Of a stretch of 64,000 bases of DNA, positions 13,001 to 25,241 are shown piece by piece. This stretch comes from Melampsora larici-populina 98AG31. Taxonomy: Eukaryota > Basidiomycota > Pucciniomycetes > Pucciniales > Melampsoraceae. Below the pieces are notes generated by a model, which was given only the letters and a program-made list of their open reading frames with translations, was not told the DNA's origin and made no database searches. The stretch is from positions 846,195 to 910,194 of the forward strand of contig NW_006768770.1 of assembly GCF_000204055.1 (NCBI RefSeq), given 5' to 3'. A program made the translations under genes and the position numbers. Within the stretch, counting starts at the first letter, position 1, and each line of letters opens with the position of its first letter.

Positions 13001-13900
13001 TTCAGAAGTCACAAAATCAGAAAGAAGATCGACTGAGATTCTTTGGCAAAAACACTTACACCCATTCTTGCGCAGCTGGATATACCAGGTGGAGAAAAGC
13101 CTCATCTTCTTGTGGTGACTTCCCGTCCTTGACCAATTGTTTACAAAAGGCTTGTTGTTCCTTTTGGGCTTCTTGTGAAAATCTCCTGGTCTTGGACTCA
13201 CACTGCTCTTGGCGGTCAAGGAAATACTTCTCTTACGGCATGAGAGGGTTGAATGAGGAGCTCCACACTCTTCAACGTGTGAGTCCTGATACAATTGTTC
13301 CACAGCCGCCATCTTGTGAGTCCTGATTTGATAAGAAAAGGCAAGCTCCAAAGCTAACGTGCCTGTCCTGATAAAATTGTTTCATAGCCGCAATTGTGTG
13401 AATCCAGATTTGAGATGCGAGGGCATGAGTGAAATCCGAGGCTGTTGACGTGACAGTAGGAGTTTGGTCAGACCAAGAAAAGCATCAACAAAAGAGACAC
13501 GGCCCGCGTACGTTTTCAATGAGGGGCATAATGTGTATTTTGACCCTTGTACAAATAATGTTGGTAATGAAAGAGAAGGAAAAAAATACATATTTTTTTT
13601 TTGACAAAAAACCGTTACATCCAGGAACGACTAATTATTTTTTTAAAAAAAAGTGTAACTTTTTTTGCTCAAATGTTCCTGTTTTTATGAAATGCTTCAG
13701 AAATTTCAAGTCAGTTTGGGAGATTGCAAAACAGTGAACCACCTCTAGAGGTGGTCCACAAACTTAAAATTTTACTTACAATTTAAGCGTCCCAAATCAG
13801 ATCTAAAATTTAAAAAAAGGCTGTAAAAGCCCTTCTTGAACCGCCCTATTGTTGTCTCTATGTGCTGGAAGAAACATATGTTTTATGTTTTGGGGTTCTA
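10028..13900. other. Accessory DNA with weak gene traces
   Basis: The best coding hint is at 11124-11400 (+). One exon ends GEMEIKEYPL before GTAAG; after TCTAG a second begins VAGVLA, hits TAA, then reads LQVHPSGAEYIIIDST. This could be a decayed host-gene fragment that I cannot identify. A duplicated block of about 53 bp lies at 13283-13335 and 13369-13422 (sharing GTCCTGATA-AATTGTT and CATAGCCGC-like sequence). Other open frames, including 12946-13326, have no recognisable features. Confidence 0.35.
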
Positions 13901-13918
13901 TTCTAATAATGTGTGATG

Positions 13919-13920
13919 TT

Positions 13921-13951
<31 letters not shown>

Positions 13952-14140
13952 CAACACTGGGTAAGCAACACTGCGCACCGCAACAAGCACATCCAGTGCA
14001 GTGTTGATCCAAAAAAAAAACTGATTTTTTTGAAGTCCGGTAGCGTAGCAGGCTTCAAAACCAAAGAGCAACGCTACGTCACATGTCAGGGTTGCTTTTT
14101 GACGCTGCGCAACAGGCCCAACAGCAACGCAACTCACTAA
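13919..14140 (+). repeat. ATC microsatellite followed by a repeat starting CAACACTGGGTAAGCAACAC
   Basis: About ten ATC units are followed directly by CAACACTGGGTAAGCAACAC and about 190 bp of GC-richer sequence with an A-run in the middle. An inverted relative at 15079-15312 has the same end sequence and again abuts an ATC repeat, so microsatellite and repeat belong to one mobile unit. Confidence 0.6.
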
Positions 14141-15078
14141 AACAAGTGTTACCAAGAACACAAATGTTCAATGGTATTGATGGGAATAAACAAATCTTAA
14201 GAATATTTGTGAAATAGATAAAAATATGAAAAACAAGTTGAATAAACAGATACCAAAAGCAGTTATGAATTGGATTGAATTTTTTTAAAACACTAGTCAA
14301 ATATAAAAAAGAGTGGGGAAAAAACCAAAAAGAAAATTCAAAAAATGTAAGCAAAAATCGAGTCATGGTCAAGTCATGGTTATACCTATGGCTTGTACTT
14401 AGCCAAACCCTTCTCAATGCCTTGTTTAACAATCAAAACTCTCAACCCTATCATTCAAAATCAAAAAACCAAATAGTTTATGTCAGATTGATCTTAAAAC
14501 CTTTTTGAGCTTATAAGAAGGTTAAAAAGGTTAGTTTTGAAGTCGATCCAACTTACATACATCTGTTTTCTTGTTTCAGACTTGCAATGTCTTGTTCAAA
14601 TTCACTGACTTCATTTTTATTTCTTTGGCAGCTCTTTAAATATTGTGTTCTTTTAATTTCTTTATCATTTTAGATCGAGCTGTTTGACAAACCAAAAAAC
14701 AAGTCAGGAAGTGATTTATTAAAGAGAGTTGAAAGGAAATTATATTGGTAAGATGGTGATAGGCATCTTTTTGGAATAAAAAAATGAATGAAGGTTATAT
14801 CAGTAAGACGGTTATATGAAACAAAAGCAAGGGATAAAAAAGCAAAACACAAATTGGGAGGCCTTCAAGTTCCAAATGTCTGGAGAGAAGGTTGTTTGTT
14901 CAAGTCCGATCTGAATTAGGGTATAGACTTTTGATCTCCGGTGTTCCAGTACTTAACCACGGCCATTGAAAATTGTCCAGATGTGTCAATATTGTGTCCA
15001 AATTGATTTGTGTAGTATAAGAGAGGGTTAGGAATGATTGTGTGGGGTAAATTTGTCAACAGAATGAATGACTTTCAT
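14141..15078. other. No supported gene between the inverted repeat pair
   Basis: This AT-rich stretch lies between the two inverted copies. No open frame in it shows a domain or an intron-exon pattern I trust. Confidence 0.4.
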
Positions 15079-15312
15079 GGCCCCGCAACACCCGCAACAT
15101 TTGCAGTCTGCTGTGCTACAGAGGCGTCTGCGTTTCTCTTAAAAAAAAACTTATTTTTACGACTGTAGGAAGCTCTGCAGGGTCTCATACCCAACGTGCT
15201 ACACTGCACAGCAGCGCAGCTCTGTCTGGAAACCGCAACGCCGTGTCGCACAACAGCATTGGTGAGCGTTGCTTACCCGGTGTTGATCATCATCATCATC
15301 ATATCATCATCA
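15079..15312 (-). repeat. Inverted relative of the 13919 repeat, abutting an ATC microsatellite
   Basis: On the minus strand it reads ATCAACACCGGGTAAGCAACG directly after the trinucleotide repeat, matching the first copy in sequence and in the position of the microsatellite. The rest is diverged but keeps an A-run in the middle. Confidence 0.6.
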
Positions 15313-16156
15313 ATCATAAACATCATCATAAACATTAAAGGATAACTATCAATTTGAACAAAACGGACAAAACCTCTCCCCTGGTTGAAAATTTGATAGT
15401 TTTGAGTGCTTAATCTTTCTGACTCTTATGATGGTGAACACTGCCAATGACAGCTTTGACTTGGCTGGCCAGTCATAATTCATTTCCCAACTACCACAGG
15501 ACCACCACCACCATTACCACCATCATCAAACCAATCCACAAATTCAAATCAAACTGATGATCAAAAGCATTCAATCTCATTAAACTCTTTGAATAAAAAA
15601 AAACAAAATCAAAGTTCAATTTACTCATCAATCTTGTTCTCCTTCAAAGCAATCCCAATCTACTCCTCAATCTCAATCTCAACCTGAACCGCAACCAATG
15701 TAAGTCTTTCCTTTCAAAGTTGAATTATCTTCAATCAAACTAATCCAATCACTTTTGCATACATTTGCAATCATCATCATTTGTAGTCATCAAACTTATT
15801 CTACACAGGTAACTCTAACTTAACATCAATCAATCAAACTTGATTGTTAGGTTAACTTTTGTATTCTTTGTTTTTCTCCAACAGGTTCCAAGTTCACCTA
15901 CTAAGAAAATCAAACTCTTGCATCCTACTATCATCAACTCAAATTTGAATTCTACAGCCACATTTCATCCATCCCAACAGACCAAGATGATCATGAAAAA
16001 AATCTATATTCTGATCCATCAAATCTGAAACCTTTCAAATCAATCAAAAATCTGATTTTCCTAATCAACTTTTTTCTTTCATTTGATTTATTCAGAAACC
16101 TAAACCAAAAACCAATCCAAAAACCAAACCAAAAACAAAACATCAAATCAACCTTA
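15313..16156. other. No supported gene; leader-like DNA
   Basis: CT-rich and CA-rich sequence with possible small introns (for example GTAAGTCTTTCC at about 15701). It resembles rust 5' leader sequence but leads into no recognisable coding exon; the MITE at 16157 follows. Confidence 0.35.
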
Positions 16157-16795
16157 GCTTAACAAAGCCCTCTCTGCGCGGCCACATCCGCGCGCCTCAC
16201 AGAGGGGCTTACGACTAATTGTCGATTTTTGGCATGAACACTCCAAGTGTTAAGTGTCCTTATGTTGTTTTTTGCATTTCAACGCTTCCCTTGCAAACAA
16301 ACACCACTTCACCCTGCAGGGAAATTGGTTCACCAATGTTGTCTACATATTTTCATCTATTCATCATCTGGGAAAACCTGCTTCATCATGCTTTTTTTGA
16401 GCTTGATTGTGAAGCCCTTATGTCTCACTAGTAACATAACTCACGGCTTGTATTCACACTTTAAGTGTTTTCAAGGAATTCTTTATGTCTGAAAGTTAAA
16501 AATTAACCCAAAAGCCCGCTGTACAGGCGGGATTAGTGAAAATCTTCAAACCTCTTTTGTGGCCGCATCACTCAGAGTATCCATGGTGTTAGGCCATGAG
16601 GACATGTAGAAAGCATTTACAAACCACTTTCCCTGCAGGGTAAAGCAATGTTTGTTAGTGAGGGAAGCGTCAAATTCAAAAAAACAACATAAGGACACTT
16701 AACGCTTGGAGTGTTCACGCCAAAAATCAACAATTAGTTGTAAGCCCCTCTGCAAGGCGCGCGGACGTGGCCGCGCAGAGAGGGCTTTGTTAAGC
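16157..16795. mobile_element. 639 bp MITE with TIRs of about 165 bp, TA-flanked
   Basis: The left end GCTTAACAAAGCCCTCTCTG and the right end ending AGAGAGGGCTTTGTTAAGC are reverse complements. The match continues with a few differences for about 165 bases on each side, to the CCCTGCAGGG motif. The arms include AGTGTTAAGTGTCCTTATG and its inverse. TA sits on each flank (16155-16156 and 16796-16797). The centre (about 16324-16628) has no coding potential. This fits a non-autonomous TA-targeting DNA transposon. Confidence 0.85.
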
Positions 16796-17314
16796 TAAAA
16801 ACCAACCAGAACCCTAGCTCATCCAAAAGTTTCTTATCAATCTTGATCTCTTTATTCTTATCACACTGTGGGAATTATTGAGTTCAAAACCCGATTGAGC
16901 AGAAATGTGGTGTCCAAGTCCGTAACTTGTCTCAATCACGGATCTAGTTCACATTAAGTTCACAATACCTTCACAAGTTTCCCTCAAGCTGTAATCACAT
17001 GGGCTGACGGGCCAAGGACGGGTCAGGCTGGGAACACCAGACAATTGGGAGGACCACGAGCGGAGTGTCAACGCCTGACACTCACACCTTTCACGGCTTT
17101 CCACCTACCCTTTCACCCGCCGTGAAATACTACCTTCAATATTACCACTCCCTTTTGTTTGCGTCACATCCCTGCAGACATCTCCCACAACCCGGCCCTT
17201 GTTTCTCGGGAACTTGGAGGTATCCGCATACTTGAGTTGACGTGATTCACCAACCACCCCTTGCTTCATCTATCACCACCACCACTGCCATACCATATCC
17301 TAACCCACACCGCT

Positions 17315-19830
17315 ATGGAGGACGCCCAGGACGACGATCAATACTTCAAGTCAACCTTTGTACGTGTCGATCCCTCCCAACCCATCAAACTTCCGACCAA
17401 AGCTTTTGATTTGGCAGGATTTTACTGCCCTCCATGTCTTGCTTTAGGACTCATGACGCCTATGAAGTACATTTGCGTGAAAAATTCTATGTGGACCGTG
17501 GCGGTAGGTCCTTTTTTTAGTTGTCAGCTTCAACGCAGTTGCTAATGATGTCATCATCCATCTACTTAAAGTGTGGGATTACTCTACCCCCTCAGCAACC
17601 AGGTCAACCTAAGCCCAGAGGTCACTTTTATTGGACTTGGGCACTTCCCCAGCTCGTATATGAGATCGCGATGACGAATGCCGGTCACTGGCCTGTGGTT
17701 CCCTTCCCTCAACCCTCAAAGGCACCTTCAAAAGTGCCACGTTGACCAACCACAGCTCCAAGTCAGAAGCAATTTAATCACCTCCTCGCTTCTACCTCAT
17801 CCCAAGGTTCCTCTGGTTCTGGTCAATCAACGACAAAGCAAGGAGGAGTATTGTGCACTGGTGTGGAGGGTAAGACTGCCTCACATTGAATTGACAAACC
17901 CCGTCCAGGAAATATGCAATGTGTTTACAAAGCACGTTCCTCTGTAAGTTGCCATTCCATTCCACTGTCATCACTTCTTCATCATTTGGCACCCGCTCAT
18001 TTTTTTGTCCATTCATCACAATCCGATCTAGTGTTGCAAAACGCACGGGGTTCAACAATGTACAGCTAAACGCCACAACAATCCTGCACCTGAACAGGCC
18101 CCACCCGCTGAACCCGAGATGCCTCACCCATTCATGAATAGATCCGCACCGCAACCACCTGCAACATCTCGGTCCCAGCCCACCTCAACTCTCTCAACTC
18201 ACACCAAGCTTCCTCACCAAAGCGTGCAGACCGGTGGTCGAATTGCTCATACATGCACCGCTCAACAACTTGCTGGCTTTATTGAAATGTGTTACCAGCG
18301 AGATCAAGAGATGTCAACCATCAAACAGATTGAGGCCAACGAGAACAATGTCGTTAATGTTATTGCTTGGCTCAAAGTATGTCAGTTTACACATATTCTG
18401 TAGAAATATTGTGCTGATCGATCATCAAATTACTCCAATATCACCCTGAAATGTGAATAACATTTTAGGCAGACGAGGATCCTAGGTTGATCACCTTTCT
18501 CGCCCCCAAGTGGCAAGTTTTTTCTCTGATGCAGTGCTCCAAGTTGATTGAGGACGCCGCACTTGCAGAAGGACTATCTGTGGGCTAATGGTCACAAACA
18601 CTGGACATATGGTGCCCAAAGTTCAAAGGTTGGGTGAGTGGTAATGAGTGTCTGTGTCAATCTGACGTTGATATGCTGACCAAAGTGGTCCTCTCAGTGT
18701 GCCCTTCCTGTCCACCTACCTGATTGCCCGCCACCTCATCCACGCAGCATTTTCGTCAAACTTCAGGGTATTGAATCAGATAACTGCCCCCGGCTCAATT
18801 GGTTCCTCTATTCCACTTACACGAGTGATGACCCCACTGCCTCCAACCCTCCAAGCCCCTCTTGCCCCTGTGTAGCGAGTACCAGTGAGACCAGTGGAAT
18901 TGACGCTTCGCCACCTGCACCGCGTGAAGATGAAGACAGCAAACGTGAAGACAAAGTTAATTATGTTGGCAAATTGATCTCACAACCTGTGCCTTCAGTT
19001 TCACAACCACCTCCACCAAGCCCAATGTTATCTCAACCAGGCGCAAGGGTAACTGGCGCCACTTCTGTCGCATCCCAACCCCAACCCAAAGTAAGTCTTC
19101 CTTCTATGTGTAATCAGCCATTTTTGCGCTATGATTGCTTATCAACCAATGTCAATAGCAGCCTGTCATTCCACATGTACAGCAGCAAACCTTTAATCCA
19201 CACGTCCAAGCTTGCTGGCCAGTACTTGAGGCCCCTGTGCAAGACTTGAAGGTGTGGATCAACCTGACACGTACCACTAAGCTAAATCGGATGCAAGCAT
19301 GGAAAGTGTCATTTGGCAATCAATCTAAACAAGTTGAAAGCACAATACATTGCTATGGTTGATGGATGGCTGGGTTGATGAAAGACGGGAAACTAGACCC
19401 ATGGGAAGTGGAGCAGCGCACTGCCGGCAAGCCAGTATCTATTCTTGCAGCGCGCGACCACTTCCACCATGAGTTCCATCTTGCTGGATGTCCAAAATCC
19501 GCAAAAGAAAACTCCGCCAATGATCAGACTACCCAATCAGCCCCAGCAGCTCAAACAATTGGATTACCTCATAAAAGAAAAAGGGGTGAATAACTTTTAC
19601 ATTACATTAATTCATCAAAGTGTCTTCCTATCTGTTTTGGACTGACCCATTCTGTACTATCTGTAAAATACGTGCTTTTATTAGTGATTTCCTCCCAAAA
19701 ATCATGTAACAGGAATGCAACACTTTCTTTTTACTTCACAGGTGACCAGTCCCTACAAACGGCAGTCGGAAGGATGGTGAAGCGACTCAGCTTGTCATTA
19801 TGTAATTCAAAATCGCGTTTTGGTGTCTCT
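17315..19830 (+). pseudogene. 5' portion of a decayed multi-exon gene, probably the N terminus of the alpha-kinase-like gene
   Basis: Exon 1 (17315-17503) starts MEDAQDDDQYFKSTFVRVDP. Exon 2 begins at 17572 (CGITLPPQQPGQPKPRGH) and runs in one frame through TGA 17743-17745 and TGA 17887-17889 to NMQCVYKARSS. After an intron (GTAAGTTG) a cysteine/histidine cluster CCKTHGVQQCTAKRH follows. Later exons give TCTAQQLAGFIEMCYQRDQE, ITFLAPKWQVFSLMQCSKLI, TAA in place of a sense codon before TLDIWCPKFKGW, then FVKLQGIESDNCPRLNWFL, and a basic end PHKRKRG near 19590. The splice sites are canonical but three stops break the frame. The Cys/His cluster could bind zinc. I link it to the kinase remnant downstream because it lies upstream on the same strand, and because I recall this layout from rust alpha-kinase proteins; that link is inference. 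Confidence 0.55.
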
Positions 19831-20204
19831 TAAATGTTTTAATTGTCATGTTGCTGCCCCAAACTTTGTAGCATTCATTTAGTGCTTTTGAAGACGCTAA
19901 ACTTTTTGGTCAAAAGCAAGAAAAGAATGTTTTTTGTGGGAGCTATGCAATGAAATCATAGGCTTGTAGGGCCAAATATTTTTTATACTATTTTCATCAA
20001 GGGGTATTCTCGTTTGTACGCGTTGAGATTGAGAAAGTGCAGACTAATTTACTCTACACCCCTTGCTTCTTGCAACGTTCACCTTTACTTGTTTTTTTTC
20101 TTGCTCATCGCGCTTCCCCTTCTCTTTCTCCAACTTCTCATTTCCAAGTGGTGTTATAGCTCAGGTAAGTCTGAAACGGATACCACGCACTCCCATTTCT
20201 ATTC

Positions 20205-21640
20205 TTGATTGGTTATGTTCTTACCATGGTTGAACTGCGTGCTCACGAATGCGCTGTGTTGGACGTTTCAATCTCAAGCGAAATGATGCCTAGTAATCTG
20301 GCTGATACCGGCAAATCAATCTTTGTTTGGATGATGAACAACCGGGAGAAAGCTGACAAAAGGGAAAAAGCTGCTGTACTAGAGTCACATAAGACCCCAA
20401 ATGCTGAAGGCGACACTCAAAATTCAATGGTTGATGATCAACTGGAATCAATCTTTGTCCGCATGACGAAGAATCGGGAGAAAGCTAAAGCCGTCATACT
20501 GGAGATAGAGTCCAATGATATCACTCTGCCCTCACTTTGTGGACTGGGTATGTTCAAACCAAACCTCGCGTATATTCGTTGTTTTTGTGTCATCCTGACA
20601 TATCATCTACTACTCTGCACTGCCAAAGAGAATCTTTTGTTAGCGAGTGCTCCAGCCTTGGATACCCCCAACCTTGGCGATGTGACTCTTCTGATATTGG
20701 AGTTCAGCCCAGCGACCTCTATGTCCCATTCAAACGTCACTGTATTTGGACTTACTTGTGATCAAAGTCCCCCCTCCCCGACATGGGGCTTTGTGAGCAA
20801 GCCAGCTCAACTCTCTGTCAGCCGAAAACTGGTGAATACATGGGACTGTCGTGCAATGTATGAAGGCACTCTAGAACGCAACAACTGCAGAATCTCTGTT
20901 GGGGTACGGTTCTTTGATGACTTCCCTCGCGATTTGTCCATATACAAGGGAATTGCACAGTGCAACTTCCATGTTGCGACTTACCCTGCGCGGTTTCGTG
21001 CTCATCTACTCAGCCTTTTGGGACGGCAAGGCTTCACCGCATAGGAACGTGATACAATCAAGGGCTTGTGAGTCCGTGTGCTTTCTTGTATTATACATTT
21101 TGTATGCAACTTAACTCTGCGGCTCTCTACAGTTCCAGGAAAACCTGATTGGGCTACTCCAGAGGCCAAATGAACCGCCAGCTGCCCACCCGCATCTTGA
21201 AGTGTTCACGTTGGAAGAGTTCATCTGCGGCCCGGGCGAAAAGTTAACTTCTGATAGTTCGTTCAAGGGTCCAGCCCCGGAGCATCTAGGGTGCCCGAAG
21301 CGCTTGTTACTTGAAGCCTTCTTGCATTGGTCTTATGAAGCAAGCGGGAGGACTAGCATTATTGGCAGTGTTCAGTGCGTTGGGACCATCATCACCAAAG
21401 CTGTGATCCATGATGTGAAGTGAGGGAGAGCAGTCTACATCTATCATGCAAAAGGGCACTGACAAGCAGTTGCTTCTATTTGTTAACTTTGAGACAGGCG
21501 TCCATGGACCATAGGTAATTTTGGTCGCAGTTTGGTTCGGAACTTCCCTCAGGAGCACATATGCAGAAAGTTTTGTCACCAACAGGGCATTTTGTTTCCA
21601 ACAGTTCATCCAAAGAAAGTGTTTGCATCACAGGAAGACT
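20205..21640 (+). pseudogene. Alpha-kinase-like catalytic domain, degenerate
   Basis: A 279-codon frame (20205-21044) carries a duplicated acidic/basic segment (KSIFVWMMNNREKA and ESIFVRMTKNREKA). It then reads WDCRAMYEGTLERNN and DFPRDLSIYKGIAQCNFH, which resembles the N lobe of an alpha-type (MHCK/eEF2K-like) kinase. After a break, 21130-21423 reads LEEFICGPGEKL and EAFLHWSYEASG-x10-VQCVG-x-IITKAVIHD. This matches the family's AF-HW-Y-S and Q-VG-TDP-IH region. Past a stop and a frame change, KGTDKQLLLFVNF and FPQEHICRKFC resemble the C-terminal H-x-C-x3-C zinc-binding end. Alpha-kinases phosphorylate Ser/Thr and do not look like conventional kinases. Stops and frameshifts make this copy non-functional. 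Confidence 0.6.
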
Positions 21641-24600
21641 GGTGAATTTTAATGTAGCCTTTTCATTAATTCTTGAAATAATAATCATAACTTAAGTACT
21701 TGACACTAAGAAGAATCCAATAAATGAGTGAGAGCCAAGATTGTTCTCGTGATGTAAGGATGTCTTTTTTTGGTGTATATCTACGCTTTTTGCGCTCAAT
21801 TTTGCAATACTTTCGAAATTCCATTGTGCGCTATCTGTATCTGTGGGAAGTGACACTTATTTTTTGAGAAAGAAGAGCACACTTTTTTAAAGGTTGATTG
21901 TACACACATGTGACAAGGGATAAAATGAAATAACAAAATCATATTTATACTACAACAACATGTCACCCAAGAATGAAATAGTCTCCCTCTTACGTGCCTA
22001 TGAATCATCCAGTTATTCCTTCGCTCTACCATTTCTTCCATAAAAAAATTGAAAGGGACAGCGGACATGCTTCTCGCCATTTAAGCAAAACCACCATACC
22101 AGATGTTTGTCATCTCAGCGGCTGATGAGTTAAAAATCCATTTGCCATCCTCTTGAAGTTCAGGGAATAGTTTGGGATTGGTGTAGTGTTGGCAGAATTC
22201 ATCGCTGGCCTTGTGACCACGGAAGTGGAAGGGATCCACGGGGAAAACTGTCTTCATGAAGGGTGTGTAGTCTTCTTCCTCACCGTGGTAGATGTGATTG
22301 ACAAGCTTGCAAGAGCTGTCATAGAAGCACACCTGCAGCATCTTTTGTGGGAAGGTACGCAGTAGGAATGCCTGAGAAACAAACAACCAATCGTGGGTGA
22401 GAATTTCGATAATGGGCATTGCTTAGGAGGGAAAGACGTACCTGAACCGCGCTCAAGCTCTCAGAATGGAAGAATGTCTCTCTTCCAAGTATGACTCCAC
22501 AGGTGCCCACTACAAGCTGGTCGTTGTGTGTTTGCTTACGAGAAAGACAATTTTTTTACCGTGCTTCTGTGGGGCATCTTTGCCCTTGCGAGCCTGCTTG
22601 TGTTGCCTTTTCTCTTCATCAGCTTGTTGAACGTCATCAAGATTCACCATCTCCGCAGTTTTCCAGTGTTGGTGGACAGTGGGGTCCAAAGGGCGATTCG
22701 ACCCAGGTCTGTTGAGCATCGAGGTAAGTGCGAAGTTGCCAGTGACACGACTTTTGAATTTCTGATATGCTAAGGCATGTTCTTTGATATGACAGGTCGC
22801 AGTACCGTCGACCGTCTCATTCATGCAAGGCTGGGCCAGGCAAAGATGACCCAATTGTTTTTGGTGTTCTGCCCAAAATCAGTCTTTCACCTGAGTAAGT
22901 TGGGAGGTGCAAGGACCTTGTGGGGGTGGCAAACCGTCAGTGTTTGCCAGTTCACAAAGCTGTTCCAATGTTGCTGAGCATCTCCAGTGTCCTATAGTGA
23001 TACCGTCGATCACCACAGCACAAATATCTAAGAGAGCTAATTATATAAGAATCAGAAACTGAAAAACTGAAATAAAATGAGATAAGATGATAATGACAAT
23101 GTACATGCAAATTTGGTTTTTTTTCTTTATTTTCTCCATCGTCCTGTGGTGGCTGCGCGACCAGCCGAACGCACGCCGAGCACACGTGGTTACAATGCTT
23201 GGTCCCTTCAAGAGCTATCCTTTCCAATACCCTTTTCATTGCATCGTGATAGCGGCTTTCGCCATAGCAGGAAGAGTCCACAAAGACGTTGGTGCGTGCC
23301 GAGTCTGCTCGCCGAAGAAGACTATGTATGTCTAGTCCGTCGGTGCAAGTTGATTCTGACATGAACGGTGTGGTGATCAATTTATGGGATCAATTAAAAA
23401 ATTCACAATTACCAGTTTACCAGTTTATTAGCAGGATTCAGCAGGAAAGAAAATTCGAAATGGAGGTTTTTGATCAATTGAAGCTCTTGTAGGCTTATGT
23501 ATTGGTCATTAGGTCAACATTACATCATTTTATTTCACATTATATATTAAGATCATTATAGTTTACTTACAAATTTATTACAAAAAGAAAGAAAGAAAAA
23601 CATAAGAAAAATTCGAAATTATAGGTATAAAGGTTGGAAAATGGTTTTTAGGTTAGTAAAAATAAAGTTATGGGTATTATGAGGTTAGAATATGAAAGAA
23701 CAACATTATATGATACTATGACAATTTTAATCTTCAAGGTTGATAAGTAGAAACAGAAGTTATTAGGAAAAAAGCACTTTTTCGAAGTTGGTAAACAAGA
23801 GGTACACGTGTAGTTTGGTTGTGTAATAGTGGTAGTGATGGAATTTAAGGTTGCCAAGAGGATTTTCCGGGATTTTTAAGGCTATAGATGATGATGTCAT
23901 ATTACATGAGCAAGAAAAAGATAGTAGTAGCTGTGAAAAGTGAAGAAAATGGGTGAAATTCGTGGAAAATGGAGGTTTTCAGCTAATTACATATGTCAAA
24001 TGACGTCAGAATAGGTTGGTAGATGGCTCATTCAACGCAGAAGAGTGGATTACATAATGTACAAACTTTAAATCATTAGTAACGGAGGTGTGTGTAAAAA
24101 GTTATCAGGCAAATAAAGAATTGGTGTGAATCTCGAATTTACAGTCACAAGTCATATGTAACACTAAAAACCTTAACTTCACAACTCAATATCTTACTCA
24201 TCACTCATCAGAAGTAGGTCATGTAGGTGTCAGAAATGATCAGTAACACGTGGGCTACAAGATGCACTTTAGTAATCAAAAATTGGAGCACATCTGAAAA
24301 AATTCGTAATCTCAAAAATTGGTTTTCAGCTAGTTTACAAGAAAAAAATCACCTGTATTCATCATAAGAAGTGCTGTACATCATATTATTGCGTCATTGA
24401 TCACTTTTAGCTGTGAAAATTACATCATTTATTAGTAACAAAACCATTACATTGCGTCATCATAGGGTTTTTAGGGAATTTTGGGCGGATTTGATTGGTT
24501 TTGAGGCTGTTGACCATTGTAAAAGTTCTAGTACATTGTTATATATACTTTGAGAGGGTTTTGGGACTGTTGTTCCCCTTTTTTTCTTTATCATTTACGC

Positions 24601-24679
24601 CATTATTATTTTGTTTATCATCATAAACTTATTTTAATAGTACCTGTTCACTTAAATACGCCCTTTATTACAGTTATAA

Positions 24680-24920
24680 CACAGGGTCCAAATTTTATAC
24701 TCACGACACATTAGCAAAGGAATCATACATGTTTGGTATCAAGATAGGTATTACTCATACTGATTATTTGTAGATTGACTTCGCTCAACACCAACCAGGT
24801 GTAAAGAGTGTGTTCCAAAGCTGCACAAAGTGTAGCCTGGCACCAAACATACAACAATCTTGACACAATCTTGGAAAAAGCTTTGCTAACACGTCGTGAG
24901 TGCAAAATTTGGACCCTGTG
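24680..24920. mobile_element. 241 bp MITE with TAA target duplication, nested in the insertion
   Basis: The ends CACAGGGTCCAAATTTT and its reverse complement are followed by further matching arm sequence (ACTCACGAC, TTAGCAAAG) for about 40 bases. TAA lies on both sides (24677-24679 and 24921-24923). A 3 bp TAA/TTA duplication is typical of PIF/Harbinger-derived MITEs. No coding capacity. Confidence 0.8.
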
Positions 24921-25175
24921 TAAAGAGAAATTTACTTTAGTTTTATAGTCATAAAGACTTATTGGGAATAATATCAATCAGATATTGCTTATTTTTTTTC
25001 AGTTATCAATTGGGAATAACACTATAGCAGTGTTGATAGTAATACAAAGTGTGCTTTTGAAGTTAAAATTACGTGTGAAGTTATATTTCTCTGGTGCCTT
25101 ATCAGTACTCAATACAACAGAGCTCTTTCTGATTGTGTTGTTTTAGAAGAGCAGTCCTTAGACAACTTCTACTAG

Positions 25176-25241
25176 TCATTTTATTAGTAGATTATCCTCT
25201 TCCAGCTCTGTATAACCCTTGTTGGGTTATAAGTTCTACAA
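25176..25241 (-). repeat. Terminal segment of the insertion, shared with 1709-1778
   Basis: The minus strand starts at the TG boundary of the insertion and shares CCCAACAAGG, TATACAGAGCTGG and ATAATCTACTAAT with the remnant near 1.7 kb. This supports a dispersed LTR family. Confidence 0.55.

Larger units (their letters stand above)
23369..25241. mobile_element. 1,873 bp insertion in the KDZ gene, probably a solo LTR or decayed LTR element
   Basis: The insertion begins TG and ends CA. ACGG stands immediately on both sides (23365-23368 and 25242-25245). Removing it joins the KDZ exon in frame. Its minus-strand start (TGTAGAACTTATAACCCAAC) matches the remnant at 1778-1709. I find no pol coding inside, only AT-rich DNA and a smaller element at 24680-24920. 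The length suits a long solo LTR enlarged by nested insertions. If the target duplication is AACGG (5 bp), the terminus shifts by one base. Confidence 0.7.

Noticed and set aside
12946..13351. Overlapping open frames on both strands, including a cysteine-rich one
   Set aside because: No domain, no signal peptide, and both frames look equally random.
13803..14140. Poly-Ser and poly-Met proteins
   Set aside because: They are translations of the ATC microsatellite.
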